NCBI GenBank assembly: GCA_036877525.1
Contig: JAZGTH010000015.1
Span: 5,910,001 to 5,974,000 of the forward strand
From: Chromobotia macracanthus
Taxonomy: Eukaryota > Chordata > Actinopteri > Cypriniformes > Botiidae
Reading direction: 5' to 3'
Length of the DNA stretch: 64,000 nucleotides
A model generated the notes under the pieces. That model ran no database searches and had not been told where the DNA came from. It saw nothing but the letters and a program-made list of their open reading frames with translations. Shown in pieces: positions 34,511 through 47,432 of this stretch (within the stretch, counting starts at the first letter, position 1; every line of letters begins with the position of its first letter). Both the position numbers and the translations under genes were made by a program.

Positions 34511-37500
34511 TCTAAATCAGGTACATTTTGATCCAATACTCTTAATAATCACTTAAAAATACCACATCAGGGAAAATGCCAGTGTAGTGTTTAGTGAGTC
34601 TAAAAGACTACAATCCATAAATCCATAAATCTCAGTCTTTGCTCTCTGCTTATGCACTGCCTGCCTCAAATTTAAACATAGATTTAGGATGTAGGCCCAA
34701 AAGTGCTGTAACTTTAAGCAATTCTGAACCATTCTGAAGTTTGGAGCACCCTGTCTGGAAATGTAATGGCTTTTCTGAGGTTAACTCAAAGAGGCAAGCA
34801 AGCACAGGAAGGTGTACCATCTGCATAGCTTGTCTGTAACGCTCGCACACATTGCATTTCTGACTTTGATTTTCTCCTGTTCGGGTGTTCCTGAGATTTA
34901 TACCGAAAGCACTTCATTGTAGAAACCTTCAAGAAGTAGCACAAAAATCTAGATTCAGGTAGATGTTACCTAGCTCAATCTTCCTTTTTATATCTTGAAA
35001 GAGGAATATCTGAACAGCTCAGTTTGTGAGATGATCTTCATGTAGATACTCATTTGAAGAGAAAAAACCTTTTTACTGTAGATGAACCTCTGTTCAAGAA
35101 AAAAATGTCCTGCGACTTTTTTGAGCCAATGTTTAAATGATGTAAGCACAAGACAAAAGGCATTTTAAGCACTTCATAATAAAGGCAAAGTAAACAAACC
35201 CAGTCTGTTGCTCATTTGTCCCTGATTATTGCCGTTCCTCTGTGAAATTAGTCTATTGAAGAGGCCAGTTAATCTTGGTGAATGAAAATCAATACACACG
35301 CACTGATGAAGCAACACGGCTAAAAGACGGGGGGGGGGGACTTGCTGTGGTTATTTATTTACTTTGTTGGCTAAAAAGAAAATGTTATCCTAAATCAACA
35401 GGTTTCATGCTAAAACTGAAGACCTGTGTGAAGCTTTTCGGTCTCTGTTTGTATTATTTAGTAAGTGCCATGTTAGCATAAATATTCCATAACAACAATT
35501 CCACAAAGGAGAGTTTGTTTTATTGCTTAATGTGATGAATGCATAGTGTAAGCTATACTTTTGTTAACTGTACATGCAAGATAAATTGTTTTTCTCTTGT
35601 GCATTAGGATGTAATTTACTCCACAAACACACACTATGAAGTGCTGCGTCTACAGCAGTATTCTCCTCATTCATAACTGTTCGGCTTTCTTTCGACAAAG
35701 AGCACCAAACTCTCTCACTCAGGTTAATCTAGCTTGTGCAAACGAGGCCACCAGTGTCATCAATTTGCTGGCAATCATTACCCGTGCATTCTGAGCGTCT
35801 GCACTCTGGTCTCCGGAGCTCTGGGTAATTGTGCTAGCAGGATGAGATCAGCAGGAGCCATTATTTAACCAGAGACAGCTGTGCGAGGGGGCCGCACACG
35901 TTGATCTGTTTGCCATTTCGTCCCTGTCTTTCTGTTTTGGGATCACAACATTTCCTGAGTGATTCCTGCATCTGCTGTGCTCTCCATGTGTACTAGACCT
36001 CATCTCTCTCACAAACTACGTAGTGCTCTCTCTACACTTACTTTAATCAAGTAGGTTGAGCTCAGAATAAACATTTTCAGAGGTGATTATTGGATTGGTT
36101 AGAGAAAGTTAGAGAAGTTGTCATCATCTTTTTTTTCTGGAAAGCTTCCAGAATCAATATCCTTTAAGTTACAATCGGCAATGGCTGAAACTGTGCCGAT
36201 GTCATTGAGGGACCTGGATCAGAGGCTGTAAAAACAAAAGTAGGGAAAGGTATTCTTGCAAAGAGTTTGTTTTTGTACTGCTGCTAATGGCTGGCCAGTG
36301 TCAGAACCTTTAATAACATTATATAGTGATTTTTATTCTGCACCACCACAATGGCATTTATACTCTATTCAAACAGCATTTGAATGCACTAATGCCTTTT
36401 TAACGTTTCATGCAACTTCAGTGTTAAAATGTAAATTTGGTTATTTGCTCAACCTCATGTTGTTTGAAACCTGTTTGATTTTCTGGATTTATGTTTTGCA
36501 GAATGTAATCTAAACTACTCTTTTCCACACAGTGAAAGTGGACGCTGATTTTATCAGACTCCACAAATGACAAAAGCTTCATGAGTCATCTATTGTGCTT
36601 GTGTGCTGTGTTGTAATTTCTCTTATCCTCACATTGGAGAAAAAGACTGAAAGTTAAGTTGTTTCTTCTTTTTAGCCGTAGCTCTTAATGTATTCGTTCT
36701 CATTCAAACATTCAAAACTCAGTTCAAAAACGACAGACTCAGTGTCAGCTATGTTAAATGTCATTGACTCTTATGTATCTTTTTAAATGAGTTTGACAGC
36801 TGTGGCAGGACTATTATCTGCAAATATTTACAATCTGTCCTATTCAGCACATGATGTAATCTGGTTTTAATACCCCTGAAGTAAACCTCTGTTTGCTACT
36901 CTAGTAATTCTCCTCCTGTAGAGTTTTCCTGTTATTAACAAGCCTAGTTTTCAGTCTGTGTTTTGTAGTTAATCTATATGTTTAATTTAATTCAAACAGT
37001 GCAACCATGACACCTGTAATATAAGCCACCCTTTTCCTTCTGGTGCTCTCAGCATCTACAAAGAACTTTCTTCTCAGGCTTAGTATGGATGTCCATACTG
37101 GTGTAGGAGGAGGTCCTGAAAAGCTGTTGCATACCCACTTGGGAGAGTGTTACCTTTGAGAACAGACACTCTGAAAAAGTGACATCTTTATCTTTTGTTT
37201 GTTTATGTATACAGTATATACAGTATACTCGCAGTGGGATTTTTATAGCAGAACTAAGTAACATAAAATGTGTGACCTTTGGATTTTGTGATGGTGAACC
37301 TAAATCGCTTTTAGAAAAGGTCATTAGATACTCTGAACATTAAAAGCAACAATTGTCATCCATGTTTGTAAAACAATTACAGTCACTTACATAACACGTG
37401 AGATGCATTTCTGCACACAGTGGAAGGTTCAAATAACTCATGAAGTCTTTTAGTCATCCATCAAAAGGTCTGTGTATCTGTAAGGTGCCTGTTTTGAGAC

Positions 37501-38819
37501 TGAGGGAGACGGCAGTCAGAGTTATTATTGCACGCTTTTGCAGATATTCCCAGACTGTGTACAGCGATTTCAGGACTCTGGAAGGAGGAAGAGTGGATGG
37601 AGAGAAATGGTGGGAGGACTGGAGAAAGAGGGGGAGAGAGAGAGAAACAGAAAAAATAGAGTGAGGAGGGAGGGAAGTTGACCCAGTTTGGATGACATGC
37701 AGCTGAGAAAGTGTGTTCTTGCCTGAACTGAAGTCAGTACATTTTTAATGGCTCCTTTTGAATATCTGTATGAGAGGGACGGTTCAGTTCCTTAATTGTG
37801 CCTGACCGAGGCCTCTGCCCATTAGTGTGTATAGGCAAATGGCTTGTGTGCAATCGTCGTCTAATGTTAGGCTTGAAGGAGCATTTCTGAAAAGCCATAA
37901 TGTTCAGATTATTACAGCATTGTGGTCCTTCCTTTTGCTCTGTGCCTGTTGCAGTATGCAGTGTAACAAAGCGGAGTGGCGTCTGAAGCTCCAAATCAAT
38001 AGGAGCTAGTGTTATTTTTGGTCAGTGTATATGTAAATTTGACACATTTTGTATTTGTAATGCACTGTAAAACAATATATAGGGTAATTAATACTGTATG
38101 TTCTATTATGTATATATAAATAGTGATATTCAGTAACTATTAAAATATATGACGCATGTAATAATACATGACACATGTATAATTTTGATTTAAAAAAAAA
38201 GAAAAAAAAATTATTTATTTTATATATATATATGTATGTAAGTGGATTTTTGGTGACTCTTTACAGCCTCAGTTTTCAATAGTATTGAGTATGAGCACCT
38301 TCATCAGTTGTAACTGAGTGGTTTCTATGTATGGCTTATGTACCCTGTATACCACAGCCTCTCGACTTTGAACCTGTGTGCAACTGTGCCGGGTGCGTGC
38401 TTTTGTTTCGACCTTCCAATTAACATGGCTGAGGAATTAACACATCATGCATATTCACCAGGATAGAGGGCGGAGCAATGCCCCACAACAGCCTTTGATG
38501 TGCGCGAGTCAGTGGCTGCAAGGGGCAGAGATGCTGCATTAGCAAGGGCTTTAGAATGACTAAGACCTATTTATTCTGCTCAGCTACAGGAACGCGTCTC
38601 CTCTCACTGCAGGTCTGTTTTAAATGGTGCACATTCCAGTGTGTGGGACCTGAAATCTTATGAAGTGCTGCGGCCGCATGTCTATTGTGTCCACTCTGAT
38701 TATTCATGCGCTGAGGTTTGAGGGCTGAGATTTGGCTCGAAAATACATATTCATCCACTCTCTTTTGACTTTAATAATGAAATAAATTATTCTCTGATAT
38801 TCTTTTAAAAACAGGAGGT
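34511..38819. other. Downstream flank of scrt1, no gene recognised
   Basis: It contains a 12-G run (35328-35339), a purine-rich tract (37580-37680), AT tracts (38085-38240) and a moderately GC-rich segment (35715-35890). None of the short ORFs has domain-like content. Candidate enhancers may lie here but cannot be shown. Confidence 0.5.
37580..37680 (+). repeat. Purine-rich (GA) tract
   Basis: About 100 bases are almost all A and G on the + strand, including GGGGGAGAGAGAGAGAAACA and GAGGAGGGAGGGAAG. Such strand asymmetry can support triplex formation. Confidence 0.8.
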
Positions 38820-39010
38820 GAGGGAAAGGACCCCAGTGTATTGGTGTTCTCACCATGGTCCTTAAAATTGAACCAGCAAGACTACCTTGGTCTGTTAGCT
38901 TCACCAGAATGGTCATGTTGGCTTTCGCCAGGTAACTTGATGGTTAACAGCATGGCTATGTTGATTCACCAGTTAGACCAGCACTAACAAGCTCTGGTCA
39001 GCATAAACCA
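38820..39010 (+). repeat. Degenerate ACCAGC/GCTGGT-type repeat
   Basis: Recurring CACCATGGTC, ACCAGCAAGACTA, CACCAGAATGGTCATGTTGG, CACCAGTTAGACCAGCA and GGTCAGCATAAACCA motifs match the ACCAGCATAAACCAGC-type minisatellite common in cyprinids. Copies are diverged, so the unit boundaries are approximate. Confidence 0.6.
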
Positions 39011-39247
39011 ACCTTTGAACATCCTAATGGTTTAAACTCTATTTGAGCACCTTTCCACGGCTGTCCTTAATCTCACGATGAACCATATCTAACAAAGTGT
39101 TGTAGTTCTGTGTGAAAGGATCAAAATTTGGCTGTAGACAGAAATTTAACTAAATCTGTGTTCTAGTGGTAGCCAGGGGCTGTTTGAAACACACTGTGTG
39201 CTAGTATAAACTAAGAGTGTGTGTCCTCTGAGAGATAACAATGTCAT

Positions 39248-39304
<57 letters not shown>
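39248..39304. repeat. GT followed by GA microsatellite
   Basis: A (GT)n run passes directly into (GA)n, with one AAAG interruption. Confidence 0.95.
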
Positions 39305-40255
39305 TAGCACCAGGAGTCTGAATGGAACAGTGTAAGGGATTTGGATGCTGTAGTGTCTCTGTGTCTGTATTGTTTGGCATTTCAATCTTCCATCTCTTAC
39401 TCTTTCTCTTTTCTTTCTCTCTGTCTCATTTTGTCACTCCCTCAACAACAGAATTTGGACCCAAGCCTTTAAAACAAGCACCCTAACCAATGTCCTGGAG
39501 GAGAGCTCAGCTCTTGTTACATGATACTTTTTAATCACTGATGTAGGATCAGCCTGCTCAACAACATACTGAGCTTTAGACTAAACTGAGCTACAGACTT
39601 CAGATTAAGCGTATCATTTTAACTGCCTTTGTAACAAATCAAAACACACAACATGGCCAAGGTCAAATTGTGATTATATTCTTTAACAAATAGTTCGCCC
39701 CTTGTATTGGGCAAGAGCTGGGAAAATGATTTCATCCTTAACACTACAATCCATTTTCCTTATACACTCTGTCCTCATCTTGCTCTTCTTCTATTTTTGC
39801 CTTTTTGTCTCTCCATCTCGTTTTCTCTCTCCTTCTCTCTCTCCAGGGCACTTTCTCACCCAAGATTAGACTACCTGCCTTCGTCATTACACAGACATTA
39901 AATATAGCACAATAACCTCAAGACGAAGAGCAGAGAGAGAGGTTATAAATTACATCCTTCTTTACAGACATGCAGTGAGAGAGAGAGAGACAGGACACTG
40001 CTGGAATTATTTGAAGCTGATCTGTGCCTTCTTTTTGAGGTAGGCTGTAATAGAGACTGAGAATGTAAACTGACTCCTGAAGACAGTGTGCTGTTAAACT
40101 CAGTGTGCTGTTAAACTTTCTGTTCTCCTGTTTACCTTTGCTCAGTGCTCCACATCTCATTTTAAAATCCAGCACTTCTCTCACCTGTGCCTCTCAGCAC
40201 TCATTGTTACTTTATGGTGTCTCAATGCCAGATTTTATTTGACATCACTATATGA
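39305..40255. other. Intergenic, nothing recognised
   Basis: CT-rich stretches occur at 39400-39430 and 39810-39845. No gene is supported. Confidence 0.5.
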
Positions 40256-40665
40256 GTTTGGTTCTCTTGTTCAATTCTGTTTTATTCAGGTTTGTTTAGT
40301 TCTGTTCTAATCAGTAATTTGGTATTCAGTAATTCAGTAGTAATTCAGAAATTCCTAATTTATTCTTAAGTAACTCAGGAATTCAGTTCTGCTCAGTAGT
40401 TTGGTACATTGTAACTCAGTTCACTTCAGTTCAGTTCTGTACAGATACATTTTGTTCTGTTCGGGAGTTTGGTTCGGTTCACTTCAATTCTGTTCAGTTG
40501 AGTTTATTCAGTAGTTTGGTGTAGTTCAGTTCACTTCAGTTCTGTTCAGATGAATTCAGTTCTGTTAAGTAGTTTGATAAAGTTCTGTTCACTTAAGTTT
40601 TGTTTACATGAATTCGGTTCTATTCACTAGTTTGGTATAGTTCAGTTCACATCTGTTTAGTGTAG
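40256..40665 (+). repeat. Degenerate tandem repeat, about 58-bp unit
   Basis: The motif AGTAGTTTGG or a close variant recurs at about 40395, 40464, 40510, 40568 and 40627, with GTTCAGTTCTGTTCA-like sequence between. Spacing is 46-69 bases. The array is strongly diverged and lacks protein-coding sense. Confidence 0.75.
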
Positions 40666-41686
40666 TGGAGTTTGCTGATGAGGTTGAAGCGGCAATACTC
40701 AGATGTGCAATGCAGTGCAGGAAGAGAGAGAGAGAAAGACGCTAGAGCAAATAGAGTGTTGTAAATGTTGGTCTGTCTTCTGTGCATGTTTTCAGCTTCA
40801 GTGGGTCAGGACGAGTCGTTCCTTGAGACGCTCTGCCGCATCAGCACTTTCTGTTTCAATCAATGCAGCCGGGCCTGCGGCAGGGAACCAGGCTGGGCAG
40901 AAAAACACGCTTACGCCCTCAAACAAACATACACAAACACATACCTGTGAAGCATACATTACAGTTAATGCCTGCAGCCATAATGTATGATGGGAAACAT
41001 ATCCAGATTTCACACCCGCTACGATCCTGTGAGATTAATGTAGCATTGCAGAGGCTCACTTCACACTTACACACACACACACATTTACAGCTGTGCATGC
41101 ATAAATGCACAAACACACACAAAGGCATATGCACACACATATAAGAGTGTTGTGAATGTTATGGAAATAGAGCAGTTTTGATCTGCTCTCTGATGTGGCA
41201 GGTCTGTGTGACCTTGCTCTTACATCATAATAGGAACACAGTGGGATCGAAACAGAGACGAGGCACAAGCCAGATGACTCAGGGTTGAGTTTAAAGTGTA
41301 TGAATCTCTTGTACAGAACTGAAGAATCATTACACGGGTTTGATAAACAGGAGAATCTGAATTTGGAAGATGTCATGCAGAGCACAGGACAGATGCCTGT
41401 GGTCAGACCCAAGGGTTGATCAGGGTTCAAATGAACCAAGTACATTTTAATAGGGGGTGCTACAACTCCACAGAATATACACCAGTACACACTTGCGCAC
41501 ACACAGATTAAAACAAAAACCCACATCTAGATGCACAAGAGCTCAGTTATTGATATTTATAGCCTCTGGCTCAAGGTCCCATGGAAGTTAACGCCACACG
41601 TATCAAATCACCAGGAGATAGAAAATAACACTTCACACCAGAAGCCAGGTGATACCAAGTGTATCAGATCAATTAGATTCCTGGAT
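40666..41686. other. Intergenic, nothing recognised
   Basis: Overlapping ORFs on both strands (40703-41526), including a 156-codon minus-strand frame, run through CA-rich sequence and read as low complexity, not as genes. Confidence 0.5.
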
Positions 41687-41960
41687 TTAAAGGAGCAGTT
41701 CAGGAAAACAGAGAATTGTCATTGTTTACTCACCCCGAGGTTGTTCCAAACCCTCTTTGACATTCGGTTACAGATGAAAATCAATCATCAAACATGTTTA
41801 CTATTGACTTCCAACCAACACCATACCTGTAGGTGCAATTTGATTCGAGAGCTGCAGTGCAAGTGTGCAAGATTATAAGATTATCAGTGAATAATAATTA
41901 ACATTTTGGTCTGTTCATCACATATGGGTAGACTTCATATAGAAGTTATATGTTGTTTTT
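41687..41960 (+). mobile_element. Degraded TTAA-flanked cyprinid repeat
   Basis: It begins TTAAAGGAGCAGTTCAGGAA, then TTGTCATTGTTTACTCACCC and GTTGTTCCAAACCC, and later AAGATTATCAGTGAATAATA. These are hallmarks of the abundant cyprinid repeat beginning TTAAAGGGATAGTTCA. The right terminus is not recognisable. Confidence 0.65.
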
Positions 41961-43218
41961 GATTTCTCAATGTGTTTCTTAAAGTTCTTTTCTAGCTTCA
42001 CAGACGTGGTCACTATGAACAATTTCTTACAAGGATATTGGTTTTGACACAATAACTGATTCTAGAACAGGTCCACCACTACCTCTTTTATTACTGTCCT
42101 ATATTAAAAAGCAGCACATTCTGCTGTACAGACATTTCAGTCTGAAGTTGTAGTTTCTGTAGTTGTTCCCCAAAATAATTGAAAGAAAACAGTTTCACTT
42201 ACATTCACTTACAAACTTTCTGCTGTTTTAGACGTTCAGAACAGATCACTCTGTATGATTTATAAGCTTGTTTCCTCATTGGGACCTAAAAATGTCCCCA
42301 CAAAATCTACTGGTATTACCATACTGCTTTACTAAATAAGGGAACATTTAGTTCCCATAACAGTAAATACCAGGACCACACACACACATACACACACACC
42401 TGGTTACTTCAGTTTCTTGTGTGTGAGTTTTCAGGTATTTGTGGTGGGTGTGTTGTTTGTTTTGTGTTTGTGTGTGTCTGTTGTCTTGGCAGATGGTTTG
42501 TTAGTTATCCTCAGGGCAGGACTGTGCGGTCTTTGGTTTGAAACAGAGCACCACTTGAAGCTGTAAATACACTCACTTCAGACATGAGTCCAGCTTAAGC
42601 GACTGGGTCAGAGAAAAAGAGAGACTCACAGAGACTTCGGAACATTTCGAGCATTTCACACCAGTGCTGTCATCCACTGGGTGAGGGTTCTGTTATTTCA
42701 ATAAAGCATAGCATGAAGCTGAAAGGAATTCAGTTAATGTTTTTCCAAGTTAAAATTATTAAACATACTGAATGTGTTTTGCTCTACAGGCCAATTTTAC
42801 ATTCCGTCCCTGATTCCAGGTCGAATCCTGTTTGTTCTTATTGACGTCAGTGATTGGTTTTTGATTTTTTCTGTGAAACATTAGGAGAAAATAAGCAGGA
42901 GATATTTTGCTTGGCTAAACACATACACCCCCCTTCCTTCTGATGTCAGCAGCGTACTAATTTAATTAACGACTGTAAACAATTAGTGGAATGTGTATTT
43001 GACAGAGAAACAAACAGGTTTCTTCTGTGCCTGCTGAATATTCCTGTCTGAAGGGTACGGCAGTGTCACGATAGAACAGAGTCTCTGTTACACAACACCA
43101 CAGAGACTTACAGCGTCTCGTCATCTCGCACATATTCACTAAGCCACTAAGAGTTGTGGCCAGTTGTGTTTAGTTGGTAACCTTTACAAAAAATGAGTCT
43201 GAATTTAATTTTGTGTTG
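41961..43218. other. Intergenic, mostly unrecognised
   Basis: The stretch 42275-42390 (TTGGGACCTAAAAATGTCCC, AATACCAGGACCACACA) resembles a known fish repeat with inverted GGGAC/GTCCC motifs. The stretch 42945-43010 (ACTAATTTAATTAACGACTG, AAACAATTAG) is dense in homeodomain cores. No gene is visible. Confidence 0.45.
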
Positions 43219-43370
43219 TGTTCCTGTAGCTCAACTGCTAGAGCATTGCATCAGCAGTGCAAAGATAGTGGATTCCCAGGGAACACACGTACTGAAAAAA
43301 ATGTATATGTTCAATGCACTGTAAGTCGCTTTGGATAAAAATCGCCTGCCAAATGCATTCATGTAATGGA
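43219..43370 (+). mobile_element. tRNA-derived SINE with damaged box B
   Basis: Box A is TAGCTCAACTGCTAGAG and the tail is GCACTGTAAGTCGCTTTGGA followed by TAAAAATCGCCTGCCAAATG. Box B is reduced to GTGGATTCCC, with an apparent deletion, so the pol III promoter would be crippled. Confidence 0.82.
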
Positions 43371-43401
43371 AATTTAATTTTCAAAAATATATTTATATTT
43401 T

Positions 43402-43628
43402 ACTAGGGTTGCAAAATTCTGTGAATTTTGAAAACTTAACAGAAATTTACAGGAATATATGGGAATTATGGCACACAGATGAAGACAAATCATATGGCGA
43501 TGAGGTTAATATGTTTATATTTATGTACAGTTTGTATTTTCAATGAATTTCCTTTAATTCCCATAAATTCCCATAATATTCCAACTTGGAATATTTCCAA
43601 AATTCTCCAGCTTTCAAACCTGTTAGTT
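43402..43628. mobile_element. Palindromic GGGTTGCAAAATTC-type miniature element
   Basis: The left end is ACTAGGGTTGCAAAATTCTG. Inside are GGAATATATGGGAATTATGG and its inverse AATTCCCATAATATTCC, and the right end is TTCCAAAATTCTCCAGCTTT. The inverted sub-motifs make it foldable. I recognise the terminus as common in teleosts. Boundaries are approximate. Confidence 0.6.
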
Positions 43629-45782
43629 TTGCATGAACAATGTGTAAAAATTTAGTTTATTCTGAAATGCAGTTTGCATGTCTGTGCTAAGCTCTGATGA
43701 ATGTGTGAATTTATAGTACCAGGCCAAAATAGAGCCAACATAAAATAGGCCATAAATTCTTTTTGATCATCATGTTCAAATCACTGATTAAATGTTGATC
43801 ATGCCGTGAATCATCTCTTTTTAAGAACGTTTGGAGCCATAACATACTGGCCCATGTGCACCAATGATTAATGTTTAATGACAAAACACAAAGTATGTGC
43901 ACACCAAGAGTTGTTGACTATGATCTGTTCTCTTGTTCTGCTGTAATGGAGGTAGGCAGAACTGATCTATCTGTGCTGCTTTGTGGCCCGTGATCCTCAT
44001 TAAAAAGCTGAGGTACTTCCTGGGGCACTGGGTGGATCTACCAAGAGAACCAGACAAGGGTAATAGCTACAGGCTGCTTCCTTCTCTCTGTTCAGACCTT
44101 TTTATCAGGCCTTATTTGAAAACATCAAACCCCCATAAATTGGAATGGTGGGGAGGTGTGTGGATGAGCAGAAAGCGAGAAATAGGGAGGTGCAGGAGGA
44201 AGAGGAATAGGTGGGGAGGATTTGGACAGTGAACTGCAGGGAAAAGAAACAAGAACAAAGTAGCATGTAGAGCAATTAGGGAGAGAGAGAAAATAAAAGC
44301 TTGGAAGCATAAAGACAACCAAAAACAGATTGGCCATCAGGGTCTTATAGATAAGTGTGAATGAATTGCTCTGAATATCATTTGTTTAAACTTCTGATTG
44401 TAATTTAAAAAGAAGCTTGTGATTGCATAAATGTTGGATTGGAATGTAGGTTTTCGAAACACGCATGGTTTGTAAACAAAGACTGTGAATTGCTCTGTTT
44501 GTGGGCAGACAAAACTAACATAGTTGTGTCACCTTTCTGCCCTTAAATCAGTGAAAATCAGGCAAGCAGTGAAGAAAGTTTACAGTTCTCCTGTCTAAAC
44601 ACCAGCACCATTTTAGTGGAAAAGGTGTATGAGGGTCCCATCTGAGGGTAGGTGATGTATGACAGGCTGGGTGTCAATTTTCCAAGGACAAAGAACTTGT
44701 GAGGAAAAGCCACCCAACCTGTCACCTTGACAAACACACACACACACACACTTGTACAAAGACAAGATGATGAAGCATGCAGACAAGCCTTCTGTACATG
44801 TCTGTGTCTGTCCCAGAGAGAGAATAAAGAAGCAAATGAGAGACAGCAAGCACACTGCATTAGTGGGACAGCATGTGACTGAGCGCCTGTTTTCCCAGAC
44901 TCTCTGGGTGCATTCATATTTATATGTATGCATGCGTCTGTGTCTTAACGCCTCTGACACCTCCAGGGGCTCTTGTTAGGAGGTTTCGCAGACTGTGTGT
45001 GTATGTGTGTATGCAGTTATGTATTTGTGCCTTAGGGACACAGCATGTAAAAACAGTTCAAGGCCTAATTTAATTGTGCCATACAAGCAGACCTGTAACA
45101 TTTCAGTGGGGTGTGTGTGTTTAAATGTTTGGGCCATCTGTATTCAGTTTGCCATCAGGGCAGGATAATGTTCTGTCTCTTTGCTGTGATAATTATAAGC
45201 CTGCCCCCTTCTGAAACATTGCTTACAGTCTTTTGAGGGTCTTTTAATTTCTTCCACCCCTTAGAACCCCCCAGAGCTGTAAAATTACTGAAGCGTCTTC
45301 CTAGAGATCAGCTCTACACGTCATTCGAACTGCTCATGCAATGATTAGACGAACATTTTATGGTCCCGTGCATTTCACAGAAGATATAAGTATATATTTA
45401 GGCCACTTAGTGTGACCAGTTTAATTTACTTTTACAGTTTACCAGTGTGAGATTTTCTATCTGCATAACAAAAAATGTTTGTCAAAAAATATTGCTTAGC
45501 CTTCCTTTAATGTCTGTTGGTTGTATACTGAGCTATTGATATTTTCTGTGACTCAAACCGTTTTGGTTGACTTCTGGAACAGAAGCCAACCAAGATTCCT
45601 AAACTGGATGATCCCCAGAGAAAGTGGGTCAAGCTATGGGGGGGATTAGACAGACTTTTGCTCTGTTGGTCCGTCAAGCTAAATTTTAGGGCGGCTATGC
45701 AATACAGCTTTGGTCCAGGCACGGGGGAGAATCCTAAAAAAGAACAAAGGCTGAGAATGAACAAAATACTAATATATTTGGA
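43629..45782. other. Intergenic, nothing recognised
   Basis: It includes a purine-rich tract (44140-44300) and a CA run (44733-44751). ORFs across these are low complexity. Confidence 0.5.
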
Positions 45783-45900
45783 AATAGAGCTAAACCAATG
45801 TTGTAGGTTTGATTCCCAACAAACACAAGTTGATCACATGTGTAGGACCTTGAATGTGATGTAAGTCACTTTGAATTAAAGCATGTGCCAAAATTAAATT
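45783..45900 (+). mobile_element. Strongly decayed tRNA-derived SINE
   Basis: A degraded box A (AGAGCTAAACCAATG), a box B-like GGTTTGATTCCC, and the tail GATGTAAGTCACTTTGAATT followed by AAAGCATGTGCCAAA are in the usual order. Confidence 0.65.
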
Positions 45901-47141
45901 AAAAAACAGAAAGGATTAGAAATAATATAATATGAGACTGCGACATGCAGGACTTGAGTCTCTGAGCATTTGATCAGTTTTAATATTTGCATGTCAGACG
46001 GCCGTCAACCGTTTGTTTGAGCAACAAGTGAATCCCTTTTTCAAACTGACTGATGGCAAGCTAATGAACCTGTATTACGACCCAAAATTAGCCTCCTGTG
46101 GTTGAGAGCATCTTCGAGGGCCTTTTACAGCTTAGTCTTAGTCTACATGTCTGAAGGGAGACATGAGAGGAGAGTGTGACAGCATAGCAGACCCGGTACA
46201 CACACATGTATATACATGTACAGTACCCACATATGCACACACGTTTGTCATGCATTCATGAGATGTCCTCTAAAAGCTGTATAGCTATATGGGACTGCAG
46301 GTGATTTCTTTTTTAATGACAATCTTTGGGACCTCAAAGTACGGTGGCACAGGGTGAGGGAACGATAGGTTGTTTGCAGGTCAGGGATACAGACTGGACT
46401 TGAAAGCACACATTTTCTGCACAGCCCTGAATGTTGCTCTGGGCACATTTACAGATTTATCAGTTTTCGCTATTGAAGATGTACGTCCTAAGGAAAACCT
46501 TTATGCTGATCTTTCTGTTTTTCTCTATTTTCCCCCTCTGCTTCTTTCTGTTTCCTCCTTGGAAGGCATTGTAGAAGATATTGTAGGCACTATTACAATC
46601 TCATCCAGACCGTAGTCCCAACTAATTCAGGTGCTTTGTCCCACCGTTGTTAAAATGATCCGTTTTCAGCTGACTTGCTCAATACAGTGTTGCTTATTGT
46701 TTAATTCTCAGTTATGCTCACTCTGATGTTAGAAAATGCACTGTGTGTCGAACCCAATCCCCCCCACATCTATCAGCCTTCATCTCACACCCAAGCATTG
46801 GACCCCACCCCTCCCTTTCGTAATATTAATCAGTTATGATGTCTGTTCTCAGTGTTTTAAAAGAGGAAGAATAAACAATGAACATCAGAAAATAAATGAA
46901 AGCATTCATAATTTAATTCACCGTTTTGATTTTTTTTGAGTGAAATAAATGTATACAAGACAGCCAACACTGTCAACATGCTAATGTGAGTTTACAGCAC
47001 ACGCTTATCATGGAAATGGAACACGCTATTTTAAGGAAATGTTTCATTCATTTGAAGTTAAAAAAAATTCAGCAAAATGTGGCTCTGTTCCAAAGACACA
47101 AAATTGTTGTTAGCAGTTAGGATTTTGTAAGACAGGCAATA
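45901..47141. other. Intergenic, nothing recognised
   Basis: No gene or clear repeat is visible. Confidence 0.5.
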
Positions 47142-47432
47142 CACAGCTAACAATTTTAGGATGTAAGAATGTTTCTCTAATGTTTCCATTAAGTAATAAA
47201 AAGGTTACAAATGTTTTTTGAATGTTCTATGAACGTTCAGCATGCCCAGTTTTTAAAGACATTGTATTACCATTATTGCTTGGTTATAAGAACTATTATT
47301 CAAGCATTTTTTAAATTCTGTAATGTTATTCAAATGTTCTACTAACGTTACTGTAAAAATGTTGTTGATAACATTGATTGAACTTTTAGAGAACATTAGC
47401 CAATGTTTTGATAATGTTCCCTGTTAGCCGGG
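47142..47432 (-). mobile_element. AACGTT-family miniature element, copy 5 (minus)
   Basis: It reads on the minus strand: the + strand begins CACAGCTAACAATTTTAGGA and ends AATGTTCCCTGTTAGCCGGG. Internal CTAACGTTACTG and ATTGCTTGGTTATAAGAAC match the other copies in reverse. About 291 bp. Confidence 0.82.

Noticed and set aside
41056..41526. 156-codon Cys/Val-rich minus-strand frame
   Set aside because: Much of it is translation of CA-rich sequence and a degraded region. No signal peptide or domain pattern that holds up.
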